64,000 nucleotides of DNA from Janthinobacterium sp051380735 (GTDB taxonomy: Bacteria; Pseudomonadota; Gammaproteobacteria; Burkholderiales; Burkholderiaceae_D). This document shows positions 34,902 through 44,073 of this stretch, piece by piece (within the stretch, counting starts at the first letter, position 1; the number at the start of each line of letters is the position of its first letter). A model generated the notes under the pieces. That model was not told where the DNA came from, searched no databases, and worked only from the letters and a program-made list of their open reading frames with translations. The DNA is taken from the NCBI RefSeq assembly GCF_051380735.1, contig NZ_JBNYXQ010000001.1, forward strand, positions 744,001-808,000. Reading direction: 5' to 3'. The position numbers and the translations under genes are program-made.

Positions 34902-37745
34902 TTATTTGCTGTTGCTTACCGCCACCTTTTTCTGTTCCGGATACAACACCACCTGCACATAATTGTCCATGTTCAGGTAGCGCTGGGCGGCCTGTTTTAC
35001 CGCTTGCGGCGTGATGTCGCGCACCCGCTGCTCGAAACGCAGGATCTGAGCCGGGTCACGGCCCTGGGTTACCGAGCCCATCAGCTGACTCATCCAGTAA
35101 TTGTTTTCCCGCATGGCCTTCTGCTGGCGCGTGATCCAGTTCAGCTTGACCTTTTCCAGATCAAGCGCGCTGGGCCCGTCCTTTTTCATCTTGTTGATCT
35201 CGGCAAAGGCGGCGGCGATCACCTTGTCGACGTTTTCCGGCGCCGTCGGCAGCGACAGCGCCACCGAATAGTGGCCGTATGGATGCTGGCCCATCGACGC
35301 TTCAAAGCCGCCGCCATAAATCATGCTCATCTTTTCGCGCAGCACCTCGATCACTTTCAGGTTCAGCACTTCGCCGAGCGCCTCCAAGGTCAGCTTCTGC
35401 TCCTCCGAATACGCCACGTCGCCGGTAAAGGTGACGGAAATCGTGCTTTTCGGCTCGCTGCCCATGTAGACAGCTTTTTTCACCACGCCCTGCACCGGGC
35501 GCATGCCGACGTCACGGTAGGCATGCGCCACTCCGGTCACCGGCAACGCGCCCAGGTAGCTGGCGACCAGGGGTTTGATCTTGTCGAGTTCGAAGCTGCC
35601 CGTAAAGATGAAGGTCATGTCGCGCGCGCTGGAAAAGCGCTGGCGGAAGATATCGAGCGAACGGTCGAGGCTGACCTTGTCAAAGTCGGCCGGACGCGGC
35701 ACGCCGTCAACGCGCGGATTGTCGCCAAACATGGTGTGCTGCACAGCGTCATAAAACACCGCGTCGGGTTGTGCCAGGATGTTTTTTGCCAGGTCCTGCT
35801 GCTTGCCGATATACGAGTGGAACAGGTCGGCATCCTTGCGCACATCGTGCATGTACAGATACACCAGTTGCAGCATCGATTCGACATCGGCGCTGCTCGA
35901 CGAACCGCCGAAGCCTTCGCTCAGTTCGCCCAGCGAGGCGCCCACGTTGACGGTCTTGCCGGCGACGATTTTCTGCAGCTCCAGCGGCGACATGCCCTTC
36001 AGGCCCATGCTGCCGACGACGGCGCTGGCATAGCGGGCATTGTAGATATCGGGGGCGTCATACAGCGACTGGCCACCGAAGCGGGTGGCGCCCATCAGTA
36101 CCTGGTCGTTCTTGAAGTCGGTCGGTTTCAACAAAACGCGCACGCCATTGCCCAGGGTCAGCTCCGTCACGCCGATGGCGCTGTTGAGCTTCTCGCTGAC
36201 GATGCTGCCGCCGGCTGGCGGGCCATCCATCAGGCTGCCGGCCACCACTTTTTCCGTGTGCGGTTCGACCTTTTGCTGCTCGGCGCTGGCGACCGCATCG
36301 AGCAACTGCTGCTCGCTGGGCACAGTGCTGCCCGGTTTCGGTTCGGCGCCCATGAAGACCACCAGTTTCTTTTGCTGCTCAGGGATGACTTTCGCCACCG
36401 CCTCGTTAATTTCCTGCAAGGACACTTGCGGCAGCAATTCACGCGCATACATCAGTTCATTGGCAATGCCGGGGATCGCTTCCTGTTCCAGAAAGTTGCG
36501 CGAATACTCGGCCACGAAGCCGGCCGAATCGGATTTGTCGCGTTCGTTGTAGCCGCGTTCGTAGTTGCGCAGCATGTTCTTGCGCGCGCGGTCCAGTTCG
36601 TCCTGGCTGAAGCCGAAGCGGCGCGCCCGTTCGTCCTCGCGCACCAGCGCATCGACGGCCGGCTGCACGCCGCCCTTGCCCAGCAAGGCATACGCGCTGA
36701 ACGATTCATAGCCGCGTACCAGCTTGCCCATGCTGCTGCCGCCCTGGATAAACGGCGGATTGGCCTGCTGCGTCAGTTCCTGCATGCGCGCACTGAGCAT
36801 CTGGCCGTACAGGTTCTCGATCATCTGGCGACGGTAATCGGCGATCGTCACCGGCTCCTGCGCCGGGCGGATCGGATAGCGGATGAACACGCTGTCGTCG
36901 GCCGCTTCCTTGTCGGTGACCACCAGCGCTTCCGTCTGCGAGCGCTGTGGCACTTCCGCGTACAGGCGCGGGCGCGGTCTCAGCGGATTTTTCAGCTTGC
37001 CGAAATGCTGCCGTATCATTTTTTCAGCCTGTTTCGGATCGACATCGCCGACCACCATCACGGCCATCAGGTCGGGCCGGTACCAGTCCTTGTAGAAACG
37101 CTTGATGGTGTCCGGCTTGAAGGTCTTCAGTATGTCTTCCTTGCCGATCGGCATGCGCTCGGCATAGCGTGAGCCGTTCAGCAATTTCGGATACAACACC
37201 TTGTTCATGCGGTCGCTGGCGCCCTTGCCCAAGCGAGCCTCTTCGAGCACGATGCCGCGCTCGCTGTCGATATCGGCCGGATTGAATTTCAAGCCGTGGG
37301 CCCAGTCTTCCAGCACCAGGAAACCTTTTTCCAGGTTGCCTTTTTTGTTGGTCGGGATCGGCAGCACGTAGACGGTTTCATCGAAGCTGGTATAGGCATT
37401 CAGGTCGGCGCCGAATTTCACGCCGATCGATTGCAGGTACGAAATAAGTTCATTACGCTTGAAATGCGTCGATCCATTGAAGGCCATGTGCTCGGTAAAG
37501 TGCGCCAGACCTTGCTGGTCGTCGTCTTCCAGGATCGAACCGGCTTTCACCACCAGGCGCAATTCGACTTTCTGCGCGGGACGGGCATTTTTCTTGATGT
37601 AATAGGTCAGGCCGTTCGGCAGTTTTCCGACCGTCACTTCCGGCGCCACCGGCAGCGGATCGCTCAAACGAAGTTCCGCTTGCGCCAGGGAAGCGCAGAC
37701 CAGCAGCACGGCGCCCGAGATCAGGCGTAATTTACTCAGCTTCAT
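34902..37745 (-). CDS. M16 family zinc metallopeptidase (PqqL-like)
   Basis: 947-residue periplasmic insulinase-type peptidase. Signal peptide at about residues 1-23 (VCASLAQA). The inverted zinc motif HFTEH (GLAHFTEHMAFNGS) is in the first M16 domain at about residue 82. Second inactive M16 domains cover the middle and C-terminus. Length fits two tandem M16A/M16C units fused in one chain. Substrate is not predictable. It is the first gene of a same-strand run down to the nitroreductase gene. Confidence 0.9.
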   Translation of the reverse strand: MKLSKLRLISGAVLLVCASLAQAELRLSDPLPVAPEVTVGKLPNGLTYYIKKNARPAQKVELRLVVKAGSILEDDDQQGLAHFTEHMAFNGSTHFKRNELISYLQSIGVKFGADLNAYTSFDETVYVLPIPTNKKGNLEKGFLVLEDWAHGLKFNPADIDSERGIVLEEARLGKGASDRMNKVLYPKLLNGSRYAERMPIGKEDILKTFKPDTIKRFYKDWYRPDLMAVMVVGDVDPKQAEKMIRQHFGKLKNPLRPRPRLYAEVPQRSQTEALVVTDKEAADDSVFIRYPIRPAQEPVTIADYRRQMIENLYGQMLSARMQELTQQANPPFIQGGSSMGKLVRGYESFSAYALLGKGGVQPAVDALVREDERARRFGFSQDELDRARKNMLRNYERGYNERDKSDSAGFVAEYSRNFLEQEAIPGIANELMYARELLPQVSLQEINEAVAKVIPEQQKKLVVFMGAEPKPGSTVPSEQQLLDAVASAEQQKVEPHTEKVVAGSLMDGPPAGGSIVSEKLNSAIGVTELTLGNGVRVLLKPTDFKNDQVLMGATRFGGQSLYDAPDIYNARYASAVVGSMGLKGMSPLELQKIVAGKTVNVGASLGELSEGFGGSSSSADVESMLQLVYLYMHDVRKDADLFHSYIGKQQDLAKNILAQPDAVFYDAVQHTMFGDNPRVDGVPRPADFDKVSLDRSLDIFRQRFSSARDMTFIFTGSFELDKIKPLVASYLGALPVTGVAHAYRDVGMRPVQGVVKKAVYMGSEPKSTISVTFTGDVAYSEEQKLTLEALGEVLNLKVIEVLREKMSMIYGGGFEASMGQHPYGHYSVALSLPTAPENVDKVIAAAFAEINKMKKDGPSALDLEKVKLNWITRQQKAMRENNYWMSQLMGSVTQGRDPAQILRFEQRVRDITPQAVKQAAQRYLNMDNYVQVVLYPEQKKVAVSNSK

Positions 37746-37910
37746 GTATTCTCATAGGTAGATGCGACAAGCATACCTTACACCGAATTGCCGGCAGCGC
37801 TGTTAAAAATAGCTTAGCGGACATACTGCGATACAAACGGCAAGCTCCCGCCCGCAGGGCTGAACTATGCTAAAGTATCGCCGCCGGTCATGTGGACCGG
37901 CACAACAATA

Positions 37911-38058
37911 CGTCTTCGGGGCGGGGTGCGATTCCCCACCGGCGGTAAGACCGGCAACGGTCAAGCCCGCGAGCGCTTTTCAGGCAAGCCCTGGAAAGGT
38001 CAGCAGATCTGGTGTGACTCCAGAGCCGACGGTATAGTCCGGATGAAAGAAGATGTGC
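37911..38058 (+). promoter_or_regulatory. FMN riboswitch (RFN element)
   Basis: The conserved RFN blocks are all present in order: CTTCGGGGCGGGGTGCGATT, CCCCACCGGCGGTA, AGCCCGCGAGCG, GGTCAGCAGATCTGGTG, and CCAGAGCCGACGGTATAGTC then GGATG. It sits before ribB. A GC-rich hairpin leading into TTTTT (38126-38130) between the element and the ATG could be the expression-platform terminator. Confidence 0.95.
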
Positions 38059-38154
38059 GTCAGACCCACTGTCCGATCGCCTTGCGCGATACGGACTGCT
38101 GCGCCTGTGCGCTTGCCCTGCAGCGTTTTTCGCCTGTGCGAGGAGCGTTACACC

Positions 38155-38799
38155 ATGTTAGTCAACAGCTATACCGTCCTTTCCCACGACCTTGAAGGTC
38201 GCATGCAATCGGCCCTGGCCGCCATGCGCGCCGGCGTGCCCGTCATCCTGCTTGACGATTTCGACCGTGAAAACGAAGCCGACCTGATCATTTCGGCCGA
38301 AAAACTGACCAACGAATCCATGGCTCTGTTGATCCGCGAATGCAGCGGCATCGTCTGCCTGTGCCTGCCCGCCGAAACCGTGTCCAGGCTGGAGTTGCCA
38401 CCGATGTCGCCAGACAACGGCAGCCGCTATGGCACGCCGTTTACCGTCTCGATCGAAGCACGCGAGGGCGTCACCACCGGCGTGTCGGCCGCCGACCGCG
38501 TCACCACCATCCGCGCCGCCATCGCGCCCGATGCAAGGCCATCGGACCTGGTGCGCCCCGGCCATGTGTTCCCCTTGCGCGCCGCGCCCGGTGGCGTGCT
38601 GGAACGCCGTGGCCACACGGAAGGTTCCGTCGATCTGTCGCGCATGGCGGGCTTGAACCCGGCCGCCGTACTGTGCGAACTGATGAATCCGGACGGCACC
38701 ATGATGCGCGGCGGCGATATCGAACGTTTTGCCGAGCTGCATGGCATGCCGATATTGACCATCGAAGAGATGGTGGCCTGGCGCAAGTTGCACGACTGA
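38155..38799 (+). CDS. ribB: 3,4-dihydroxy-2-butanone 4-phosphate synthase
   Basis: Converts ribulose 5-phosphate to the four-carbon precursor of riboflavin. DDFDRENEADLI is the metal/substrate motif at about residues 33-44, and RPGHVFPLRA and RRGHTEGSVDL complete the active site. Length is 214 residues, a single RibB domain without the GTP cyclohydrolase II fusion. I start at the ATG at 38155, preceded by GAGGAG. It is controlled by the FMN riboswitch upstream. Confidence 0.96.
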   Translation: MLVNSYTVLSHDLEGRMQSALAAMRAGVPVILLDDFDRENEADLIISAEKLTNESMALLIRECSGIVCLCLPAETVSRLELPPMSPDNGSRYGTPFTVSIEAREGVTTGVSAADRVTTIRAAIAPDARPSDLVRPGHVFPLRAAPGGVLERRGHTEGSVDLSRMAGLNPAAVLCELMNPDGTMMRGGDIERFAELHGMPILTIEEMVAWRKLHD

Positions 38800-38845
38800 C
38801 GCAGGGGAACGCAAAGGCAGCGGCTGGCAATGATAAGATGCCACG

Positions 38846-39664
38846 ATGACAGCTTCTGCCTCCGCCTCCATCATCATCCATTTGCGCCGCCTGAACCGGG
38901 TCGCTGCGGCCTGGATCGTCAGCTGGTGGCGCTTGCTGCAATTTGCTACCCTGATCTTTTCACTGGCGCTGTCGCCGTCGAGCTATAACCGGCAGAACCG
39001 CCCCATCCTCGCGCACCGCCTGGTCAGCAACACGGCGCCCAACCTGATGTGGTTCAGCGTTGCCTGCCTGCTGGTCGGCCTGGTGCTGATCCGCATCGTG
39101 GTGGTCAGCGCGCAAAGCTATGGCCTGTCGCGCTATGCACTGGAAATGGTGGTGCGCGTGCTGGTGCTCGAACTGATCCCGCTGACCGCCGCGCTGTTCG
39201 TCGCGCTGAGGCTGACCCTGCCCGACGGCATCGCGTTTGCACAGATGCGCTCGAACGGCCTGCTCGACAAACTGCAGCGCCAGGGCACCGACCTGCTGCG
39301 CAGCGAGTATTTTCCGCGCGTGATGTCGGGCATTTTCGCCGTCTGGATGCTGGCCATTGCCAGCTGCGTCAGTTCGCTCATCCTCGCCTACCTCACCATC
39401 TACGGTTTCACGCCATGGGCGCTGCAGGGTTACACGCGGGTGGTGGGGCAGATCTTCAATCCGGCCGTGGTGCTGATCCTGATGCTCAAGGTGGTGTTTT
39501 TCAGCTTTGCCGTGGCCCTGATTCCGCTGTCGTCGTCTTATTATCCGCCCGATACAAACCGCCGACAGCGCCTGTTTGCCGCCCACGGCCTGTCCGAAAT
39601 GCTGCGTTTGTTTTCCGTCATCCTGCTGGTCGAAGTGGCCTCGCTGATGGGAAATTATTACTGA
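38846..39664 (+). CDS. MlaE-like ABC transporter permease
   Basis: 272 residues with five to six hydrophobic segments. The core (YALEMVVRVLVLELIPLTAALFVALR, given here only as the region about 86-112, then the SEYFPRVMSGIF element) follows the MlaE/YrbE permease pattern, but is divergent. It is followed by an MCE-domain gene and a lipoprotein gene. No ATPase gene lies in the set, unlike mlaFEDB-type operons. Confidence 0.75.
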   Translation: MTASASASIIIHLRRLNRVAAAWIVSWWRLLQFATLIFSLALSPSSYNRQNRPILAHRLVSNTAPNLMWFSVACLLVGLVLIRIVVVSAQSYGLSRYALEMVVRVLVLELIPLTAALFVALRLTLPDGIAFAQMRSNGLLDKLQRQGTDLLRSEYFPRVMSGIFAVWMLAIASCVSSLILAYLTIYGFTPWALQGYTRVVGQIFNPAVVLILMLKVVFFSFAVALIPLSSSYYPPDTNRRQRLFAAHGLSEMLRLFSVILLVEVASLMGNYY

Positions 39665-39699
39665 TGCCCGCCCTCTACCCTACTTTCTAGCCAGAAACC

Positions 39700-40710
39700 A
39701 TGAGCACTCCTGCCAATCCAGACCAGACCGACATTACAGCGCCCGAGGCCGTGCTGCCCGCGCCGCCACCGGTGCGCCACGCCGAACTGAAGGCGGCCAT
39801 TTTGCTGGTCTCGATGTTCGTGCTGATCGCCGGCTCGGTGCTGTACCTGATGTATGCGCGCGGCGCCTTCGAAGCGACACAGACGCTGGTGCTGGCCACC
39901 GATGATTCCGACGGCGTGGTGGTCGGCGCCGACCTGACCTTTTCCGGCTTTCCCATCGGCCGCGTGCAGCGCATCGAACTGGCGCCCACCGGCCGCGCCC
40001 GCGTGATCATCGACGTGCCGAAAAAAGATGCGCACTGGCTGCGTACCAGCAGCATTTTCACGCTGGAACGCGGCATCGTCGGCGGCGCCAAGCTGCGCGC
40101 CTACAGCGGCATCCTGACCGACCCGCCCCTGCCCGACGAAGCCACGCGTGACCTGCTGGTGGGCGACATGGCGGCCGAAATCCCGCGCCTGCTGGCCGCC
40201 GCAAAGGACCTGCTGGCCAACCTGGGCAACCTGACCGCCACCGATTCGGCGCTCGACACCGCCATGCGCAATGTACAAACCGTGACCGGCAAGCTCAGTG
40301 GCCCAAGTGGTGCCATGGGCCTGCTGACAGGCGACGACAAGCAATCAAGGTTGCTGATAGAGCGCGCCAACGCCCTGTTGATCACCGCCGACCAGCTGGC
40401 GCGCCGCACCGATGGCCTGGTGTCCAATGCGGATCGACGTGTATTCGGCGCGCAAGGCGTGATGACCGATGCGCAGGCAACCATCGTGCAGTTGAACGCC
40501 TTGCTGGCCGACACGCGCAACAGCCTGAAAAAGGTCGACGCCGTGCTGGTCGAAGCGCAAGCCGTGGGCGCCAACGCGAAAGCCGCCACGGCCGACCTGG
40601 GGCCGCTGCGCGCCGACGTGGAAAGCAATCTGCGCAAGGTCGAGCAACTGGTCAATGAAATCAACCGCAAATGGCCGTTCAAGCGCAATCCGGAGATTAC
40701 CCTGCCATGA
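39700..40710 (+). CDS. MlaD/MCE-domain substrate-binding protein
   Basis: 336 residues. A short cytoplasmic N-terminus, one transmembrane helix at about 30-50 (ILLVSMFVLIAGSVLYLMY), then the MCE domain with VVGADLTFSGFPIGRVQRI. A long helical region (about 150-330) could form a channel-like coiled coil. Such proteins carry lipids between membranes. The stop overlaps the next start (ATGA). Confidence 0.85.
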   Translation: MSTPANPDQTDITAPEAVLPAPPPVRHAELKAAILLVSMFVLIAGSVLYLMYARGAFEATQTLVLATDDSDGVVVGADLTFSGFPIGRVQRIELAPTGRARVIIDVPKKDAHWLRTSSIFTLERGIVGGAKLRAYSGILTDPPLPDEATRDLLVGDMAAEIPRLLAAAKDLLANLGNLTATDSALDTAMRNVQTVTGKLSGPSGAMGLLTGDDKQSRLLIERANALLITADQLARRTDGLVSNADRRVFGAQGVMTDAQATIVQLNALLADTRNSLKKVDAVLVEAQAVGANAKAATADLGPLRADVESNLRKVEQLVNEINRKWPFKRNPEITLP

Positions 40711-41378
40711 GAATGACTGCCCTACTCGGTGCCACGCTGCTTTGTACCTTGTTGGCCGCCTGCTCCAGCGGCCCGCCCGTGCCGGACTGGAAAATGAATG
40801 CACAAAGCGCGATCGAGCGTTTTGAAGCGGCTTACCTCGCCGGCAGGACGCTGGTGGAGCAAACCGAATTCCAGCGCGCGCGCAGCCAGGTGGCAGGCAC
40901 CGGCAAGGTCGACCTGATCGCCAGGGTGGAGTTGCTGCGCTGCGCCACGCGCGTGGCCAGCCTGGTGTTCGAGCCTTGCACCGGCTTTGACGCCCTGCGC
41001 GAAGACGCCGGCGACGCCGACCGCGCCTATGCCCGCTACCTGGCCGGCACGGCGCAGCCGGCAGACGCCGCCCTGCTGCCCGAGAGCCAGCGCGCGGTGG
41101 CCAGCGCAACGTCTGACACCCAGGCGGCCAGCGCTGCAGCCGCCATCAAGGAGCCATTGGGGAAACTGGTGGCGGCCGGTGTGCTGCTGCGCGCCAACCG
41201 GGCCACGCCCGAGCTGCTCGCCATGGCCGTGAACACGGCTTCCGACCAGGGCTGGCGCCGGCCGCTGCTGGCCTGGCTGGGCGTACAGCGCCTGCGCGCG
41301 GAACAAGCAGGAGACATGCCGGAAGCACAGCGCATCGCGCGCCGCATGACCCTGGTTGGCGAACCGCCTGCACCGTAA
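40707..41378 (+). CDS. Lipoprotein, possible partner of the MCE system
   Basis: 223 residues with a lipobox LLAAC at about residue 19, so outer-membrane lipidation is likely. The mature part is Ala-rich and helical with no named domain I recognise. The ATG at 40707 overlaps the MCE gene's stop by four bases, supporting joint function. Confidence 0.7.
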   Translation: MRMTALLGATLLCTLLAACSSGPPVPDWKMNAQSAIERFEAAYLAGRTLVEQTEFQRARSQVAGTGKVDLIARVELLRCATRVASLVFEPCTGFDALREDAGDADRAYARYLAGTAQPADAALLPESQRAVASATSDTQAASAAAAIKEPLGKLVAAGVLLRANRATPELLAMAVNTASDQGWRRPLLAWLGVQRLRAEQAGDMPEAQRIARRMTLVGEPPAP

Positions 41379-41458
41379 ATAGCCATGCGGCGCGCATCGG
41401 CTTCGTGCATAATCGGCACAGGCCGACCTCCCGGCCGCTGACGCAGCGAGGTACGGCG

Positions 41459-42784
41459 ATGCAGTTCGAAGACTTCAGCTTTTCCGACGCCAGGGCGCCG
41501 GCCGCCAGCGTGGTGCCGGGCACAAGCCAGGGGCGCCTGCAGTACCTGCTCGACAATACCCCCTCGATTATCTATTGCACCGTACCGAGCGGCGACTTCA
41601 AGATGACGTTTGTCAGCAACAATGCCCTGAACGTGCTGGGCTACCATCCCGACGACATGGTGGCCGATCCCAACTTCTGGTTCGACCATATCCACCCCGA
41701 CGACGCACCCGGCATTTTTTCAAGCCTGGCGCAGATCTTCGTGCAAGGTGCGCGCGCCTACGAATATCGTTTTCGCGTCAGCGACGGCAGCTACCTGTGG
41801 ATGCACGACAGCCTGCGCCTGGTGCGCGACGAACACGGCGTGCCCTGCGAAGTGATCGGCTCGTTGACCGACATTACCGAGCGCAAGCGCATGGAAGCGA
41901 TGCTGCAGGCGCGCGGCGAAGAGCAGCAGCGCCTGATCAGCAAGTTGCAGCAAGCGCACGAGCAGTTGCTGCAGGCCGAAAAAATGGCTTCCATCGGGCA
42001 ATTGGCGGCCGGCATAGCGCATGAAATCAATAACCCGATCGGCTTCGTGAATTCAAACATGAGCTCGCTGCAAGCCTATGTCGCCACCCTGTTTGACGTG
42101 ATCGGCCAGTATGAGGCCGCGATGGGCCAGCAGATCGATGGCGCGGCGCTGGCCGCTCGCGTGGCACAGGTACGCCAGCAAGCCGACCTGGCCTACCTGC
42201 AGTCGGACATGGCAGACTTGCTGGGCGAGTCGATGGACGGGCTGAAGCGGGTGCGCGACATCGTGCAGGCGTTGAAAGACTTTTCCCATGTGGGCGAAAG
42301 CAACTGGCAGGTCGCCGATCTGCATGCCGGGCTCGACACGACGCTCAATATCGTCGGCAACGAACTGAAGTACAAGGCCCGCATCGACAAGCAATACGGC
42401 CAGCTGCCACCGATCGCATGCCTGGCCTCGCAGCTGAACCAGGTCTTCATGAACCTGCTGGTCAACGCCGGGCAGGCCATCAGCGGCGATGGCGTGATCA
42501 GCATCCGCACCGGCCACCTGGACGGCTGGATATGGGTGGAGATCGGCGACACCGGGGCCGGCATTGCACCTGAACACCTGCATCGCATTTTCGAGCCTTT
42601 CTTCACCACCAAGGCGGTCGGCAGCGGCACGGGCCTGGGCCTGTCGCTGTCTTATGGCATTGTCAACCAGCACGGCGGACGCATCGAGGTGGCGTCGGAA
42701 CCGGGGCGCGGCACGCGCTTTACGGTGCGCCTGCCGGTGTCGCCGCCGGCGTCGCTGGTTCAGAGCGGCTTGACGGGCGGATAG
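41459..42784 (+). CDS. PAS-domain histidine kinase
   Basis: 441 residues. PAS/PAC sensor at about 20-145 (RLQYLLDNTPSIIYCTV, GSLTDITERK), no membrane segment. The H-box QAEKMASIGQLAAGIAHEIN has the phosphorylatable His near residue 193. The HATPase domain shows EIGDTGAGI and TTKAVGSGTGLGLSLS. The start is the ATG at 41459, with GAGG before it. It is related to the kinase at 44070-45557. Its 3' end overlaps the convergent receiver-HD gene by 25 bp. Confidence 0.92.
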   Translation: MQFEDFSFSDARAPAASVVPGTSQGRLQYLLDNTPSIIYCTVPSGDFKMTFVSNNALNVLGYHPDDMVADPNFWFDHIHPDDAPGIFSSLAQIFVQGARAYEYRFRVSDGSYLWMHDSLRLVRDEHGVPCEVIGSLTDITERKRMEAMLQARGEEQQRLISKLQQAHEQLLQAEKMASIGQLAAGIAHEINNPIGFVNSNMSSLQAYVATLFDVIGQYEAAMGQQIDGAALAARVAQVRQQADLAYLQSDMADLLGESMDGLKRVRDIVQALKDFSHVGESNWQVADLHAGLDTTLNIVGNELKYKARIDKQYGQLPPIACLASQLNQVFMNLLVNAGQAISGDGVISIRTGHLDGWIWVEIGDTGAGIAPEHLHRIFEPFFTTKAVGSGTGLGLSLSYGIVNQHGGRIEVASEPGRGTRFTVRLPVSPPASLVQSGLTGG

Positions 42785-44073
42785 ACGCGGATGGCGAGCC
42801 GTCCGCCATTCTTGCCTTCGAAATCAAGCAGCTGGGCGATCACGCGCACCGTCAGCACATGGTCGGCAGCGAGCAGCATCAGGCCATCACGGCTGATCAA
42901 ATCGCGCGACAGCACCATGCCCGGCTCGAGTTCGCCCGACAGCACCGCCATGTCGCGCGGTGGCGCCTGCGTCTGGTCCATCATGCTGCGAAAGGCGGCC
43001 ACCACCGCCGGATCATAGCGTTTGCCGCTGCTGTCATAAATCAGGGTACGCGCCTCGTCGGCGCGCAGGCTGCGTTGCACCATGGCGCCGATTTGCAAGC
43101 CGTCGTAGTCCGACGCCAGCGCCAGGATGCGTGCGCCGAGCGGAATGGCCAGCCCCGCCAGGCCATCGGGAAAGCCGGCGCCGTCGAAGCGCTCAAGCTG
43201 CGAGCGCAGGATGACCGACACGGAACGCAATTCGTCAAGCGCCATCAGCAGTTGTTCGGCGCGCAGCGGATGCTTGCGAAACGTGGCCAGCTGCTCGCCA
43301 TTCCAGGCGCTGGCAGGCAGTTCCAGCAGATCATCACTCAGGCTGAGCTTGCCAATATCCTTGAGCAGTGCCGCGATGAACACGTCGCGCGCCTCCTGCG
43401 CTTCCAGGCCCATCGCCTGGGCCAGCTTGCGCGCCAACTCGGCCACCCTGCGTGCATGGCCGGCCAGCTTGCCGCCACGCATTTCGATCAGGTTGGAAAA
43501 CACCTTGATGGTGGTCACAAACGTCGCCTTGAGCTTGTCATTGGCCGCCTGCAGGTCGTCATGCGACAGCTTGAGCTGCTGCGTGCGCACGGCAACTTTT
43601 TCTTCCAGGCTGGCATTGAGCTGCAGCAGCTGGGCGTTCTGGGTGGCCGTCAGCGCTTCCAGGCGCAGCTTGTCCTGCTCCAGAGCACGGCGCTCAAGCG
43701 CATGGCGTACCACCAGCACGATGTCGTTCTCGTCCCACGGCTTGGTCACGTAGCGGTAGATTTCACCGTGATTGATGGCGTCGAGTATCGACTGGATGTC
43801 GGCATAGCCGGTCAGCAGCAGGCGGATGGTGTCGGGCCAGCGCTGGCGCACCTGCGCCAGGAACTGCGCACCGTCCATCTGCGGCATGCGCATGTCGGAG
43901 ATGACCAGGTCCACCACCTCGCTTTCCAGCATCGCCAGGCCGGCCGCGCCGCTGTCGGCTGTCAGCATGCGGTAGCCGTGCGGGCGGAACAGTCGCCGCA
44001 GGGCGGACAGGATATTTGGTTCGTCATCGACGCACAGTATGGTCGGCGGCACGGCAGCGGCAATGCTTGTCAT
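42760..44073 (-). CDS. Response regulator with degenerate HD-GYP domain
   Basis: 437 residues. Receiver domain at 11-130 (CVDDEPN, phospho-acceptor Asp60 in VISDMRMP, later KPW). A coiled-coil linker (about 140-200) leads to an HD-GYP-type domain at about 200-360. There the HD motif reads LLKDIGK (His replaced by Lys), the HHE motif reads SQLE, and GYP reads GFP, so c-di-GMP hydrolysis is unlikely. The C-terminal tail (EPGMVLSRDLISRDGLMLLA) is similar to the stand-alone protein at 46384-46716. The ATG overlaps the upstream kinase stop by four bases. Confidence 0.9.
   Translation of the reverse strand: MTSIAAAVPPTILCVDDEPNILSALRRLFRPHGYRMLTADSGAAGLAMLESEVVDLVISDMRMPQMDGAQFLAQVRQRWPDTIRLLLTGYADIQSILDAINHGEIYRYVTKPWDENDIVLVVRHALERRALEQDKLRLEALTATQNAQLLQLNASLEEKVAVRTQQLKLSHDDLQAANDKLKATFVTTIKVFSNLIEMRGGKLAGHARRVAELARKLAQAMGLEAQEARDVFIAALLKDIGKLSLSDDLLELPASAWNGEQLATFRKHPLRAEQLLMALDELRSVSVILRSQLERFDGAGFPDGLAGLAIPLGARILALASDYDGLQIGAMVQRSLRADEARTLIYDSSGKRYDPAVVAAFRSMMDQTQAPPRDMAVLSGELEPGMVLSRDLISRDGLMLLAADHVLTVRVIAQLLDFEGKNGGRLAIRVYPPVKPL

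Noticed and set aside
35004..37172. 722-codon open frame antisense to the M16 peptidase
   Set aside because: It is an artefact of GC-rich third positions; the M16 zinc motif on the other strand is decisive.
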